Positions 38,433 through 52,060 are shown, counted from the stretch's first letter. The stretch: DNA of 64,000 nucleotides from Montifringilla adamsi (GCA_017590115.1 JAGGNK010009114.1:20932662-20996661), one strand, 5' to 3'. Notes: generated by a model not told the origin, from the sequence alone. Translations and numbers: made by a program.

Positions 38433-41400
38433 ATTACTCATCTTACACATCTGAAAATATGACTGAATATTTGAATATTGGTCCTAATTGTGGAAGGCTT
38501 AAAATGTGAATAGTCTGCTTTAAAAAATCACACCAGGATTGGTTAATCTTCTGCAGTGTTTTGGCATCAATTTATTAATATGACCAGCTACTGCTCACTG
38601 CTGCAAAGCAAATAAACCTTTGAGCAGAAATCTGATTTACTTCTGCAACACCACTGATTATTTCTTATTTATGTTCCTGCCAGCTGCTTCTGTTGTCTGA
38701 GCCTTATCTGATCAGGGCTGCAAAAATGTGCATTTAGTGTTATCTTTGTCCTGGTCTGTCTTCTTTCCAAATCCTTTCCTATCAGAGATATCTGATTTGC
38801 TGCATGTTATTCCTGCTGCCAAGATTTGTTCCACTGCCAGATCCAACTGGATTTCCATAGATTCTACTCTGTTCATGTTTTCTTCTGAGTGTGGAAGCTT
38901 CCCACTGGTTAAAATTAATTTTATTTTCAGTTGGATCATTAAACTGTCATTGTAGTTAGCCTTTTTGCCCTGGTTTTATTGCACGTGCTCATAAATTGCA
39001 CAGATTATAAAATCCTTGAAATCTTGCAATGTCTTCTATTTCCCTTTGTTGAATGAACAGAATATTTTTAAATGTTGACCTGAATTCAACTCCCATACTG
39101 TTCAACATTCCTCCAAGCCCTTCCATATTTTACCAGTGCCTTACAGAGATTTCTTTCCATGACCAAACCAATGGACCTGCAAAAGGCAGAGAGGGTCTCC
39201 AGCACTCCTGCCCTCAGCTGTGTACATGTCAAAACAGCTTGGCTGTCCCCCAACAAACTTATTTTAGGAAATTCAACTGCACCATAACTTCCAGGTGAAG
39301 AAATGAGACCCATTCTCCATAAATCTTTATTGTTTATTTCTTGGTGCTTGTCTGAGTTATGCCAAATAATAACTGGTGACCTGCCATCTGAGTTCTCAAG
39401 GGCTCCAGTAGATAATCCAAATTGTTAGCATTTTTTCTCTGTCAGGTTGTGATTAATTTCTAGACATGAATACAGTCTCAACATCTTCAGAATGTCATTA
39501 AAGGACTTTATACATTTAAGAACTTCTGTTGTAATAGAAATACTAAAAATAAGTTACCAAACTTAGCTCGAACTGTCTGAAATTCCTGGAATGGGTGTGA
39601 TCAAAACTGTGGAAACTGAGCTGGCAAAGGGAAACTATTTGCATGGGGTTGCTTGTGACTAGAGACTCATTTTGGATTCATCCCTCCAGCTTTGATTTAC
39701 ACACAAGATTTTTTTACCTTGGCTGCTTTGACTTTGACTTTTTGGACACTTTTTCCAGAGTCCAAGGTAGCTGAGGGGCTCACTGAGGACCCACTGCAGT
39801 TAAGTGCACTGTAGATGAAGGCAAAATGGTAATTATGATGGTAACGATAAAGATTTGTCTTTAAGAAAAACCCCCAAATCCTCAAGGGATGGTCTTCAGC
39901 TACAGTGTAGAGTGAATTTGGATTCATTAGATATCAGCAGGGGTTTCTGTCCTGTAAAGTTGATCTTGTGGCCAAGAAGTGACTTCACTAGTTGATACAC
40001 TTATTTTCACAATCAATAAACTATTGTACAGAGTGCTAATAAATGCAACAGAGCAGAGAAGTGGAAGAAAACCCCATTGGTACTCTTGTGCTGTGCTGCA
40101 CCACACCTGTAGCACTTTGTTATTCAGGCTGCCACCATAGAAGAGAGAAATGGTTTTAACAGCAGTCAGTGCATCAAAATGAATCCTCTGAGTATCAGTG
40201 TTCCATTTCCATCTATAGAGTTCAGAAACTTGGGGGTTTATAATGACACATCTGCAGCTGCACAAGATCTTACTTGGCTTGTAGTGGTTTGAGGGCAGCA
40301 CAACAGTAAATATTCCATGTGAACATACTATATTGCTTCAAAACTAATGCGCTGATAGCTTGGGTTTCTTTTATTATTCAGTATTTCAAGGCTGTTCTAA
40401 AAGAACAAAACCTCACCTTAGTACTGGGTAATTTTGTGTTGGCAGTCAAAAGAGTTGCAGCCAAAGAGTTCTCTGTAGAATGATGAAAAAAGTAAAGAAA
40501 CTGCAAGCATCATGCTGATCTGTTCCCTCTTTGGAAATTCTCAGATTTCTTCTAACACTTTAGGAAATTAAAAGGCACAAAAATATACTTCCCATCATGT
40601 GCTATTTTTAATTTGCTCCTATACTGGAGAATCACCTTCTGGGCTGTGGCAGTTTGATGAAGAGCAGTAAATATCTGTCTGGTATTTGAAACACTTTAGA
40701 CTGAATGACATATTACATTGAAAAGGGGCCCATTTTAATGACCCTTTTTGACCTTTTCTATATTTTCCCAAAACTAGTGTGGTCAGAAGCAGAATAAAAT
40801 CTGTTAAAACCTACAATTTAGGGATGTAAAGTAATAACACACTGTGATGTTTTACTTGGTTAAATGACTGCTGCAACGTAGGAAACATCAGACAAAAATG
40901 CTGGCTCTAGTGGTAAAATAGTTAAAAAAGGTGCAGAGAGGGAGGAGTAGCTCAGCAGTGCTCTTGGGGCAGAGTGGCTCAGCTCTGACTGCTGCTTTCA
41001 GCATCACAGCTCTGGAGTGGAGCAGGACACGTGTGCTTTATTGAGGGAGCGTCTGACATCCAAGAGGAAGGGGATTTGGTTTGTTCTTATCCAGGAATGA
41101 AGGGTAAATTAAGATTCTGAGAGTGTACATTTGTGCCAGGGTCCAAATTCCCTTTCTCTGAAAGTGTGAGTATTAAAACTCTGCCTGTCCATGTTTCTCC
41201 CAAATCTTTAATGTGAGGCTCCTCTTTTTGCATAGAGGGAAAATTAAGTCTCTCCTTTTTTTTCTCCTATTTTTCCTTCCTGTGTTCAAAGTCAACCTGG
41301 AATGATGTTTAGGTAAAAATTGAGGCAAATTATTTTGGCAAATATGTCTTGTTCCTAATGCAGCCAGCACATCCCTCACTGTGCCAGAATCTCTATTACT

Positions 41401-41696
41401 GGATGCTGAGGATAACTCAGTGTGCTGTGGTAGGGCACTGATTGTTTGAGAAAACATCCAAAAAAAGGACAGGGCAAGTCTGTAGGACCTGAATGAAATA
41501 TGAGTTATTTAAATGTATAGCTGAAGGTTTCTCAGCCTTCTACTCAGATTTACTAAAGCCATTACTTGATCTATTTCCGAATATAATATTAGCAATGCAG
41601 CTGGGAGATACTGGTATGACAAGGACTGGGAATGGATGAGCAAGGGAAAGGAATTAATCTCATAAGAGGTTTCTGCCTTTCAAAATATATTTTGTT
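38433..41696. other. Unique non-coding stretch
   Basis: No transposon or exon recognised. The 40930-41050 part is GC-richer. The frame at 39927-40301 (minus, 124 codons) shows no domain. Confidence 0.6.
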
Positions 41697-41717
41697 GGGG
41701 GGGGGGGGGGGGGGGGG
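41697..41717. repeat. Poly-G tract, 21 bases
   Basis: Uninterrupted run of G ending 13 bases before an assembly gap. Such a tract can form G-quadruplexes and commonly stops or misleads sequencing, so both its length and the following bases are uncertain. Confidence 0.9.
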
Positions 41718-41730
41718 AGTTTTCTGGGGC

Positions 41731-41761
41731 NNNNNNNNNNNNNNNNNNNNNNNNNNNNNNN
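41731..41761. other. Assembly gap (31 N)
   Basis: 31 undetermined bases directly after the poly-G region. The true gap length is unknown. Confidence 0.99.
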
Positions 41762-43402
41762 AAGTGTCTTAGGGATCTCTGCCCCAAAGCAGAGAATGGT
41801 AAGCATTAAAAATGAATTCTGGGATGGGAGTGACATCAGGTGTTGTCAGTTCCATTTTTTCAGAAAGCATTTACTAATTGCCAGCTGATTGTGTGGTAGC
41901 CTACAAATTGACTGCCTGGAAGGAGAGCAGTCATACTTGAGCCTTATTGAGGAAGAGATCTTATTTATCATCCTATGACCTTCTTGTTCTGGTTTGACTA
42001 GATGCTATTGTACTCAGGTGGGCACCTGGCAAAGATAAATTGCAGGGCTGACTTCTGCCCAAATCTGTCTACAGTGAAAAATTTCCATTTCTACCACATC
42101 TTTTACTGGAACTGACTGGTCAGACATTGTCATGGGGGCCATAGTAGACCTGGTAGAGCTTCCTTTTTTCCCAGAAAAGGGAAATGCACCTATTGTAATT
42201 ATCACTATTGTACACAATATTGAAATGATCACCAAATAAATTAGCATTTATAGATTTTAGATGACAACAACAGTTGGACTTCAAATAAAGTACAACAAAG
42301 TTCACACTCCTCAGATGATAAGAGACCTCAAGCTGGGACTTCCTTCCACTGTTCTTGGGTTAATATTGAGTAATAAGTAATATAACAGATATATCTCTTG
42401 CACATTGTTTGTATCATCCTGACACAGCACACTCTGCTCTAGAGAATTTTGGCAAATACCATTAGGAAAAAGCACGCTGAAGGTTTGCTCTCTGACAACC
42501 CCTGACAGATTAGGAGGTTCTGGGTCCTTATACTTAAGCCAAAGTTATGTGCTTTCAATTTTTAGGAGTTCTTCACCATTTTGAAAAAAACCCAAAACTG
42601 AATATCTGTTTTATCTTCCTAAGCCCATCAAACTCCTGCCAGAAAACCACTCAAGAAGGTTCCTGTATATGAAGGTGGATGTTGGACAACTGCTGGGCTC
42701 TGACAGTGGCTCTGACATCTGGAACAGTGGATTGCCACAAGCTGGGGCAGGAGACACCCTGAGATTCACATCACCTGTACAACTTTAGTTTAAGATTTTC
42801 AGCCCCATCGTCTGACTGCTACAATAACTTCTGACTGCACTGTGGCTCCTCCTCATCACTTTGACAAGGCAAGGTGGGTGGCAATGCCTGAACTGTGGGG
42901 TTGGGGTTAATTTTAACACCTGGTGGCCAAAGGGAATGCTCTTGTTGAGCTCACATTTACTACATGAAACACCAGTTCCCTCTGCTGCAAATGCCACCTT
43001 TAACCTTTAAATCCCCAATGTCAGTTCAGGTGACCCCAAAGAGACACTGTGGTATATATGTGTTAAAGTAGGCTATTCTGAGGGATTTTATTCTGCTTTA
43101 GAAGCATATCTGTAAACATTAATTATAAATCTGCATTGATTTGATTGTGCTAATTCATGTGAGACCATGCTAAGTGTAAGGTAGGTGAACTCTGACTCCC
43201 CCTCAGGATATTTTTTGACCTTTGACTTTGAGTGTTGTCAAGTTTAACATAAATTTGCAACCAGAAGCTTAAGCCTCTTATGTTTCACTGTGATTTTGCA
43301 GCCCTCCTTCCCACCCCTGTGTTATTAACAACCTGCTAATGAACTGACAGCTACTGCATTTATGTAAATGAGAAGGTTGTTGAACTGAGAGCTAGCCTGC
43401 CT
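41762..43402. other. Unique non-coding stretch
   Basis: No exon, RNA gene or transposon recognised. Confidence 0.6.
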
Positions 43403-43421
43403 AAAAAAAAAAAAAAAAAAA
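43403..43421. repeat. Poly-A tract, 19 bases
   Basis: A run of 19 A. No retroelement or processed gene copy is visible upstream on the plus strand and no target-site duplication was seen, so I treat it as a simple homopolymer. Confidence 0.85.
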
Positions 43422-43491
43422 TAGAAATTAGCCTTTCCATTCTGCTAACTTATTGCTCTCCTCATCTGGTTGATAGGGAACATACATCTGT

Positions 43492-43579
43492 ATCTATGGT
43501 GTGTATATATAATTCAATGGTGAACATCAATGGTTGATCTATCGATGTATATATATAATTCGTGATGGTGCATATCATA
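43492..43579. repeat. Imperfect 45-bp tandem repeat, two units
   Basis: Unit 1 (from 43492) has ATCTAT, GTGTATATATAATTC and ATGGTGAACATCA. Unit 2 (from 43537) has ATCTAT, ATGTATATATATAATTC and ATGGTGCATATCA. The copies are diverged by several changes. Confidence 0.7.
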
Positions 43580-43604
43580 ATTATCATCTTTTAAGTGTTT
43601 TGTA

Positions 43605-43628
43605 TTTCTACATTTAGAAATGTAGAAA
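43605..43628. repeat. Short perfect hairpin
   Basis: TTTCTACATTT (43605-43615) and AAATGTAGAAA (43618-43628) are perfect reverse complements with a 2-base loop, at the start of a 58-bp direct repeat. Confidence 0.85.
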
Positions 43629-43711
43629 GAAAATAGTCTAAATTGGCATAGAGCAATTTCTATTTTCATTTCTACAAAAGTAGAAAGAAAATAACCTAAA
43701 TTGGCACAGAC
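43622..43711. repeat. Imperfect 58-bp tandem repeat, about 1.6 units
   Basis: GTAGAAAGAAAATAGTCTAA plus ATTGGCATAGA (from 43622) recurs as GTAGAAAGAAAATAACCTAA plus ATTGGCACAGA (from 43680). A shared TTTCTACA precedes both. Confidence 0.8.
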
Positions 43712-43721
43712 CCTCTAAAGG

Positions 43722-46700
43722 TACAAGTTAATCCTTAGTTTTCCAGGCTTTATTCTTGCCTAGGATATGCTCTTTATCTCTACAAATATATATGCACATT
43801 CATGTGGTCATCTGTAGGAGAATCAGTTGTAAAGATCAAAATTAAGTTTTGGAAAAGTCTGTTGAACCTTCTGTATCTATTTTTAGCACCTCACATCCCA
43901 TAAAATGTGCACTAGTTGTAGTCTAGGGAACCCAAAAGAAAAAGACATTACAAAACTTGACCTCAAAATGCATCATATAAAGATAAATAAAAATTGTGGC
44001 TGGTGACCTTAATGATGAGAAAATGTCACGGGATGTGATAATATTCTCCAAGGATTTACAAGGTGTTTAGAAAAAGGAAAGAAATCATCCATCTGCAGCA
44101 GAAACAGACCCAAATTCATGCTTGCAAATTTTCTTGAACATGGAGAAAAGCTCCTCTGATAAGAATACTGAAGCACTGTAGTGTAGGAAGGTCCTGGAGT
44201 GCCCAGTGTGGGATGTCTTTAGGAGCTATTTATGCACCATATGTAAGGTGCGTCACAGTTGTACCATAACTCACTGCTGGTCTGGAATAGATGAGATAGA
44301 CTTAAACATTTTGTGTGATACTGTGTTATAAATATTTATTACTCAATGGGAATTTCTGTTATATTAGGTAATGGTTTCTAAAGTTTGTTAGGACTAGTGG
44401 ATGGAAAATATTACTGCAACTTCCAAATGGGACTTGAACACCCAGGCTTTTGTCTTTCCTCTTTCTTTCCCATCAGTATTAGCTGATACACATGTTTTTG
44501 TTCATTTTACTTGTTTGTTCTTATAGATTTCTATTCCATCAGTCTCTCTTGTCCCTAACAGTAAGATATTTCACTGTGGGACAGGACAGCCCACTGTCTT
44601 TGATATCAGAGCATATTGTCCATACTGTTGCAAGAATTTGTTAACCTTTATGCAACAGTGGGAACTATCAATAGAAATGTAAGAAAAAAAATTAAAATTG
44701 TCTTCTAAGCTCCTCAGAGGTAGGATCCTTTATTGTGGGTGTCTTTGTTCCCCTCCTTTGTGAGCTGGGGATGGTGAGGATTGTCTCAGCTGACCACGGA
44801 GACGGAGTGGCCCTGGGGGATGCCCAGGGCTCCCCTGGGGATTGTTCCTTCTCTCAGACTGTTCAAACTTCCCTGGGACCCAGAACACCAGAGTCCCTAA
44901 TTATGAGATCAAGTGGGATGAGCTGAAGAGAGCTTCTTTGTTCCAATATTGCCTGATAATTCTGTCTCAACCTCCTGTAAGCCTGGAATCTCTTATTCCT
45001 GCTAATCATGCCCCTAGTAGGGGAATAAAACAATGACAGGGAATTAATGGTGACAAGCAGCAGTGATGTGTTACTGAGAATGGAGCATTTGTCTCTGGTT
45101 TATCTCTACCACCAGGGCACACATTTGTGTATTTGTAACATCTCATTGCCAGACAATTTGAACTATTTATATTCAGTCAGAGTATCTGTGACTTGAGTTT
45201 GTTATTAATCATTTCACTCAACTAGAATCTGCTATTATTTTTCCGTTTTTGAACATAATGAGATCAGCATTTATTATTCATCACTCATCTCTTTTATCTT
45301 AGCTTAAATTGTTTGTTTTGCTATTTTTTATTATTTTCATTTTATTTATTGTTCTTATCTTATTTTTCTTTTCCAAGAGTAGATAACTCTTTCCCATTTC
45401 TCATTGTTAGTGATATATAAGCTAAATTAAAATAGAACAAGTTTTGATACATAGTATTTGGTCACTATTTCTTTTGTGCAGAGGACTGAAGTTTTGATTC
45501 CAATTACCTTAATGGAAGTTTCTATTAATATTTTGTTTAAATAATATCTTAAATTAATTTTAAATAATAATTATTCATTTTATATAATGCTTTTTTTCTA
45601 TTTGTATATTCATTTTAATTTTGGTTCCCATGTAGCTCACTGATATTTAACTTAACCAATTCTGAATCAAAACTATTTTTTTTTCTATTTTTAACTTTTT
45701 TGGAGTGGGCACACCTCACATGGCCAAATGTTAATTTCTTTTTTTGCCAGCATATAATACTATTTTTAACCAAAGCCTTTTGCACATCTAAGGTGAGATT
45801 CAGAACTCATTAATATCTTACCTGACATCAGGGACTTTAAATTCAACTAGTAGCAGAAAGGATTATTTCAAGATCTTGTCATGATATCTCCTGTCAGCTA
45901 CACTAGTAAAAAACTGCTTCTTGTTCTACAAAGAACAGAGAAATGTTATTTTAATCTTCTCTGCTCAAAGCAAGGAATTGGAGCTGAGTTCAGCTGTGCT
46001 TATAAAATTCTTTTCAGAACTAACAAAGAGTTTCCCATTAAAAAATGGCAACAATTTTGGCAGAAAATCAGCTAGAGGAATTCTACTCTGTGACTGGCAC
46101 AGACATCACTGAAAAATTATTTCATGTCAAATGATGGCTATCAGGATTCTGAAGAGTTTCTGAGTTGTTTGGGGGTTTTGGTTTTTTTTGGTGTGGTTTG
46201 TTTTGTTCATTTTTGTTTGTTTGGGTTAATTTTTTGTGGTGAATCTTAAAATGATTGTACATTTTGTTGAAGATTGGAATAGCAAGGATTAAAGTTTGGC
46301 TTTTGGCATGTGATGTGATACTTAGTCATCAATTTTCATGAAACCTGTAAAAACTAGTTACCTTTGACACCTTTATTTTTTCTATATCTGCTCTATGATT
46401 TACAAATAGATTCAGAATTGCTTGGAAGGGCAAGGACTGAGATGAGCACACATCATAATCACAGAAAGTATCCTTCTTTAGGAAATCAAGCTAGGTAAGA
46501 ACTTGCTGGAAAAGTGGATATCTTGTTTTGTACATACACACACATGGGTTTATGCGAGTCGGTGTTTGAATGAATTTTTTCACAGTTTTAAGATGCAACT
46601 TCCAATTTCTTTTTACCAAGTCTGCAGCTGATTTTCTGCATGACCCAGCCACATTTCCACAATGTTTGGAAAGCTGCAGCTAAGCTACAGGGACATTAGC

Positions 46701-48543
46701 TCATTAAGAGCAATATCAGTTTTCCATGGTTAATGTGTACCAATGACTGCTAAAAAAGGCAAAAACAAAAATTGCCGTTAGAAGAGTGCAAAGGTTACAA
46801 AGTCAAACGTGTAAAAGTTAGGAAACGTTGCACTGATAGCTCTGTGCAAGTTTAATTTGGCTTCCTTGAGTGCATGCATTATGATAGAGTCTTTAATTAG
46901 CTGATCACACACTGTTTTCTTCGTGGGGCTCCTGCCTCGTTCAGTGCACTGGATGAATGTGTCTCACTAAATGAGTAGCTATTCAGTGCTTCCTTTTATT
47001 CTCATTATTCAATGCACATCCCCATGACTTATTTACTGATCTTCTAATTCTCTTTGTAAATTCAGACTTTTTTATTTCCTCATGGCCTTTTCAGTGCTGT
47101 GCTTCATTAAAGTACCCGTGTGCCTCCCATATATCAGTGCTTTTATCTTCTGTTGGCACTGCAAGGTGGCACAAAGTTGATGCAGTTTTTGGGGGGAAAT
47201 GGAGGATTCTAGTTGTACCAGTATACATTAATTTTTGAGAATCTGCTTTAAGACTTAAAATCTGTATTTCCCTTTTAAATTTTAAATCAATGAGATCTAT
47301 TCTTCCTTTTGTGTAATCCTCAATATTTCATTTTGTATGAGACCTCATAACAAGGAGGAAATTAGCAACCCATTTTTAGCTAAGATTTTAATCACCAGAA
47401 ATCAAATATCAAAAAAATTTTTGGTCTGAGAATTTCGGCTCACCCCCTTCCCCTCTTAATATTGAAATGAATAGGCTCAATATTTGTACATACCAACACC
47501 CAGGTGATTTGGTGGGCACATCAGCAGTGCCAGTGGAGGGATTTGTGCCATCAGTTCATCCAAAAGGGGAATTGAAGGGCAGAATTTGCCCTGTAATCAC
47601 TGTTTGCATCCTTATAGGCCCCTTATTCCAACAGGGAGCTCTGTCTGGTCAGGTAAGCAGCACCTCTTGGTGTGATCTTGGCACACTTGCTCCCCCTTAA
47701 ACAAGCATGCAGTCTTGCCTTTCCCTTCCTGAGATTCCAAAACTCTAGCTGAATATTATCCCTTCCGTAGCAACATTAGCTGGATTAGTTTTATATTGCA
47801 AATAATGTATTGTGTACAGACAGTGTCATAACTATCATTCATCTCAATTTCAGCTGGCATGCATTCCTTTTACTTTATAAATGCCTACAGGAAATATTAC
47901 TCCAGTGGGTATTTATAGGAATAGAATTTACAACCGAGTTAAACCAGAACATATAAACTCATTTTCACCTGAATATAATTTAGAGAGTGGTCATCAGCAC
48001 AATATGCATGTTATTTTATGTATTTAGTATTTTTAATACACTGTGTAATTCAAGTCTGCAGAGAAGTGCACGTGATTTTAAATGTCAGAAATAACAAAGT
48101 GCTGGAGCCTTACTCATTGCAGGTGCATGCAGAAATGGAGATATGAAGGTTTTGTCTCTGACAAAATCTCAGCATTGAAATTATTCAGTGCAGTCTTCTC
48201 ATCAAGGAAGTTGATTTAATGCACTTATTTAAACTGCATTTATCACTGTCTCCATTTTTGTATTACTGTGAAATTGACTTATTTTGGTGCATCCCATAAT
48301 ACCTGATTAACCCTCCTAAAGCACCGTGGATGGAGATATTCAGGAGAAGTTCTCTGTGTGATTTCCCAAGCTGCTCTGTGCTCACTGCTCTGCAGAAATA
48401 GGTTTTGTGCTGGGTGCACCATAAGTGAGGCAGCCCTATTTTGCTTCTGTTCTCTCCTTCTGCTTGCTCAAATACCCTGCAACACAGGAGAGTCCCAGGC
48501 ACAATTTTACTTCCCTTTCTTTCTTGAAAGCAAGGGGTAAGCC
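43722..48543. other. Unique, in part extremely AT-rich non-coding stretch
   Basis: Between about 45240 and 45780 the sequence is almost entirely A and T with many TTTATT and TAATTTT words but no simple period. Around 46164-46230 it is a G/T-only low-complexity run. Around 44740-44900 it is GC-rich with two adjacent small hairpins (GCCCTGGG...CCCAGGGC at 44810-44830). The 46890-47050 segment is even in composition and could be conserved, but this cannot be judged from one sequence. No gene seen. Confidence 0.6.
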
Positions 48544-48622
48544 CTGGTCTAGTTAAAGCTGTAAAGGGAGTTGGGAATGAGAGGATCTTTAAAGTCTGTT
48601 CCATCATGAACCATTCTGTGAG
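48544..48622 (+). mobile_element. Diverged CR1 LINE 3' end
   Basis: CTGGTCTAGTTAAAGC, TTGGGAATGAGAGGATCTTT, AAAGTCTGTTCCATCATGAA and CCATTCTGTGAG follow the order of the CR1 3' end (CTGGTCTAGTGG, TTGGAACNAGATGATCTTTA, AGGTCCCTTCCAACCCAAAC, CATTCTGTGA). Only about 80 bp remain. Confidence 0.85.
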
Positions 48623-51304
48623 CCTACAAGTTTTAAGCCTTTATTTTGCAAATCAAAGCCGTAATTCTTGCATTCACAAGTGGTTTTAATTCATGAATCT
48701 GTCAAATCACTCAGATTCTGCAGTCTAGTTTAAAGTCTTAAACATTAAACAGTCCTTTACCTGGAGCTTTACTGGAGGAAATGTCACCAAATTTGTGTGG
48801 AAGTCATTTGAATGAAAAGTCATATCATTATTATCTGTTTCCTAACTGCAGAGTGAAATAATGTAGTATTATTTTGAGGGAGATGTTTCCCTTGTGACAA
48901 GAATTTGTGATTTTTTGAAATTGTTTCTGAAGCGGAGGTTTTTGTTTGGTTTTTTTTTTGGTTGGGGGTTTTTTTGAAATTGTTTTTGTTTGTTTGTCTT
49001 AAAAAACATTTCAATTCTCTAGAGCTACAAAAAACCTTCAAAGCTGGAAAAATCAAAGTACCTATGTATACAAGTTATGTGCCAAGTACTTTTTCATGTT
49101 CTATTTTTTTTAATTTTCTCTACATTTTCTTTTTAGAGTACAGCACCAAAATTTTTTTTAATATTTAAAAAAAAATCAAAAATAAGACTCTCCATTGAGA
49201 ATATGAATGAAGAGTGGCAATTTGGAGGATTTTTGGAAAGTGTATTTTAGATGCACTTTTCTTAGATATTTAATAGTGGTTTTAATTTTTAGTAGACCTG
49301 CATTTCTCTGGAAAAAGTTGCCTGAAAATTTCTGTTCATCTCTCAAATTCACTCCTGTCCTACAGATATTGCAGTATGATTTATTTAGCATTTCTGAGCC
49401 TTTTTGGAGATGTAGAATGTAGGAAAAATGTAAAGCACTGCAGAAGAGAGGAGTGACTGGGATGCTGTAGCAGTAGAGAAACAGAAGTGAGCATTGCTGT
49501 TCTTCCCTCAGTTCAGTGTTTATACAGCAGCCCATCAGTGAGTGAATCACCACTGTGGGGAATAAAGGTGAGAAAAGCTCCTGCTGAGATCTTCTGGCTG
49601 CTATAAATTATCAGCAGTGTCAACAAGACCAGGTTCTTTGTCAGGCAATAAACAAGAAACCTTATAAAGGATAAATGACTTGTCCAGAGAGAACTCCAGG
49701 GACATTAAGCCTGAAGGATCAACTTTGAAATTAGCTCCTATGCATTTGTGCAGTACCCAGAATCACTGGGTAACATCACTGCTGGTGCTGCTGTGAGGCA
49801 AAGAAGGAAAAGCTGAATTGTGCTGTAACCTGTGCCTGAGCTACCACCTAGGTTACACAAAAATTAAATGACAGAAAAAGAAAATGACCCAATGATCTTC
49901 TCTGGCTCCACTATTCCACTTAGCAACTGCAAAATTTGGGCAGTAACAGTGAATGGCAAATGATCCTTGAGACTGACAGTGTTTAGCAGAGGGAGTCTGG
50001 CATAGTCCTGTGGCTGAACTCTTTCACAGACTGTATGATATGATACATCATATAAAAATATCTTTTTTGCCAGCAACTTTCCAAACCTTCAAAAGAATTA
50101 CACTTTTTTTTTAGACCCTCTAGAATATTTTCCAGGTTAAATGATATGTGCTGCAGTAAATTTATCCATGTGAAATAATCTGAGTAGAATGAGATCAACA
50201 GCAGAAGATGCAAGAGGGTTTCAATGACCTGTAAATAGTTTGTGTATGGGTTCATTGTTTCCCTGTATCTTCAAGTGTCTGACAGAGTTACAGTGAACAT
50301 GATCTCGAAACCTGTGTCCCATCTAATCACCGTCATTAACAAAAAATCATGTTTCTGAGCATCTCCTGGGAGGAATTCAGATTATCTCCCATGCCTGCTG
50401 GAAGCCTCGGGAGATGGTAACTTCTCAAGACCTCTGACATCAAAGCTGCTAAAATGGGCTGCCAACTGGCAAGTTTTCCACTGAGCTGAATTTAGCTTTA
50501 TTTACTTTGTTTAAAGGGCATATTTCAAGACAAATTCCTTACTAATAATAGAGCTTAAGGCTGTGTTTAATGTTTAGAAGTTGTGCTAGTTCAAAGTTTG
50601 TCAGTGAGGAAGGAAAACATGCAAGAAGGAGAGCAGGCAGATTGCTGTCCAGGATGGAGAGGCTTGGCAAAAGAAAGGGGAAATTTCCAGGAGGGAAAAC
50701 AGTGGGAAAGACAAATTGCTTTGTTGAATTGGAGCAGACAACTAGTACTGTGTATTTTGACTTCATGTGCCTGTGGCAGTGCAAGCTTGTGCTAAAAACA
50801 AAACGCAAACCAAAGCAAACCCTTACCTTCATGATTCTTAGGCAAGTCTACAAGCATGATCTCTGCATAACTGATGGGATACAGGTTGCCTGAGTCTGAA
50901 TACTGCACAATATTCTCTCTCTGTCTCTCTGAAAGTCATAACCAGTTCCAAAGCATACTTCCTATATCACACTGACCTGTGGCTCTACCACCATTTATTT
51001 CCTCAAATGAAGAATCAATGTCAGGAGAAGAATAAGACAGAGTATTCAGAGCTAGCCAAAGGAAAAGTTTTAATATCCAATAGAGTGGTATGAAGCAAAG
51101 ATTGTGGCAGGTCTTAGTGCTGGAGAAATCTCTTGTAGCTGCTCTCCTGCAAAAAGTAAACCAATTATTTCTTCTGAATTTCATGTATTCATAATCTTTG
51201 CTTATTCAACTCCTCAAATCTTTCCTGATACCCACAGAAATTACATGTCTGTCATGTTCTTTGATAATTAGTTACTAGCACAACAAAGCATCTGGTGTCT
51301 TCTG

Positions 51305-51305
<1 letters not shown>
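48623..51305. other. Unique non-coding stretch
   Basis: G/T-rich low-complexity DNA lies at about 48940-49005. Otherwise AT-rich with chance frames only (longest minus 49176-49553, 125 codons, no domain). Confidence 0.6.
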
Positions 51306-51343
<38 letters not shown>

Positions 51344-51356
51344 TTTTTTTTTTTTT
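51306..51356. repeat. Poly-T tract, 37 T + G + 13 T
   Basis: T run 51306-51342, a single G, then T 51344-51356. No recognisable retroelement body lies next to it on either strand. Confidence 0.95.
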
Positions 51357-52060
51357 GTTGGTTAAATGATGTGGATCTAGTGTTGAAACAGAAAGATGCA
51401 TCTCAGTAAATAAAGGAGCACAAGCACCTTGCAGGCACTGTCAACTGTTCAATGCTGCTGAACTTCCTGAGCAGACCCAGGTAGAATGAGGCTGGGAAAA
51501 TGGATTGGAGCAGCACAGCAGCCACAGGAATACAAGGGGCCAACTGAACATTGAAAGGAGATTGAAATGCGTTGGCATCCCTGTACTTATGTGCAAAAGA
51601 TAGAGGCCACTGCAAAACTGATTGAAACAGCAGCCTCCTCTGCACTACCGTTGCGAGCATAAAATTTGAATTTTTGCACTGTATTGCCACCTTTTACCTC
51701 CTTCATGGTTTGTGTTTGCTAAAGTTTCTTGCTCTCAAGGAGCACAGCTCCTCTATAAGCAAGTCTGATTTCAGAGCTTTCTGTGGAAGAGCAAGCTCTG
51801 GGAAAATGAATTTCTGAGCCAAGTTCAGAGATGACACTAGCTGTGATATTGTAGCAAATAGACATTAATGATTATAAAATGTTGGAACTTGTATGTCCAG
51901 GAAATTGTGTTGCAAGTCTTTTCTGTGGAACGAATAACAGGAAAGCACAGAGTAGCTGAAACTCCCTACAAGATGATTTGTTTGACTGGGAGGTTGGAGA
52001 TAACAGGAAATGTATGGTGAGGATGCACCTCGTTATGAATGTGTTATCATTGCTTTGTCA
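51357..52060. other. Unique non-coding stretch
   Basis: No gene or repeat recognised. The minus-strand frame at 51403-51690 shows no domain. Confidence 0.6.

Noticed and set aside
43403..43421. Poly-A as the tail of a processed pseudogene
   Set aside because: No gene-like sequence upstream and no flanking duplication seen.
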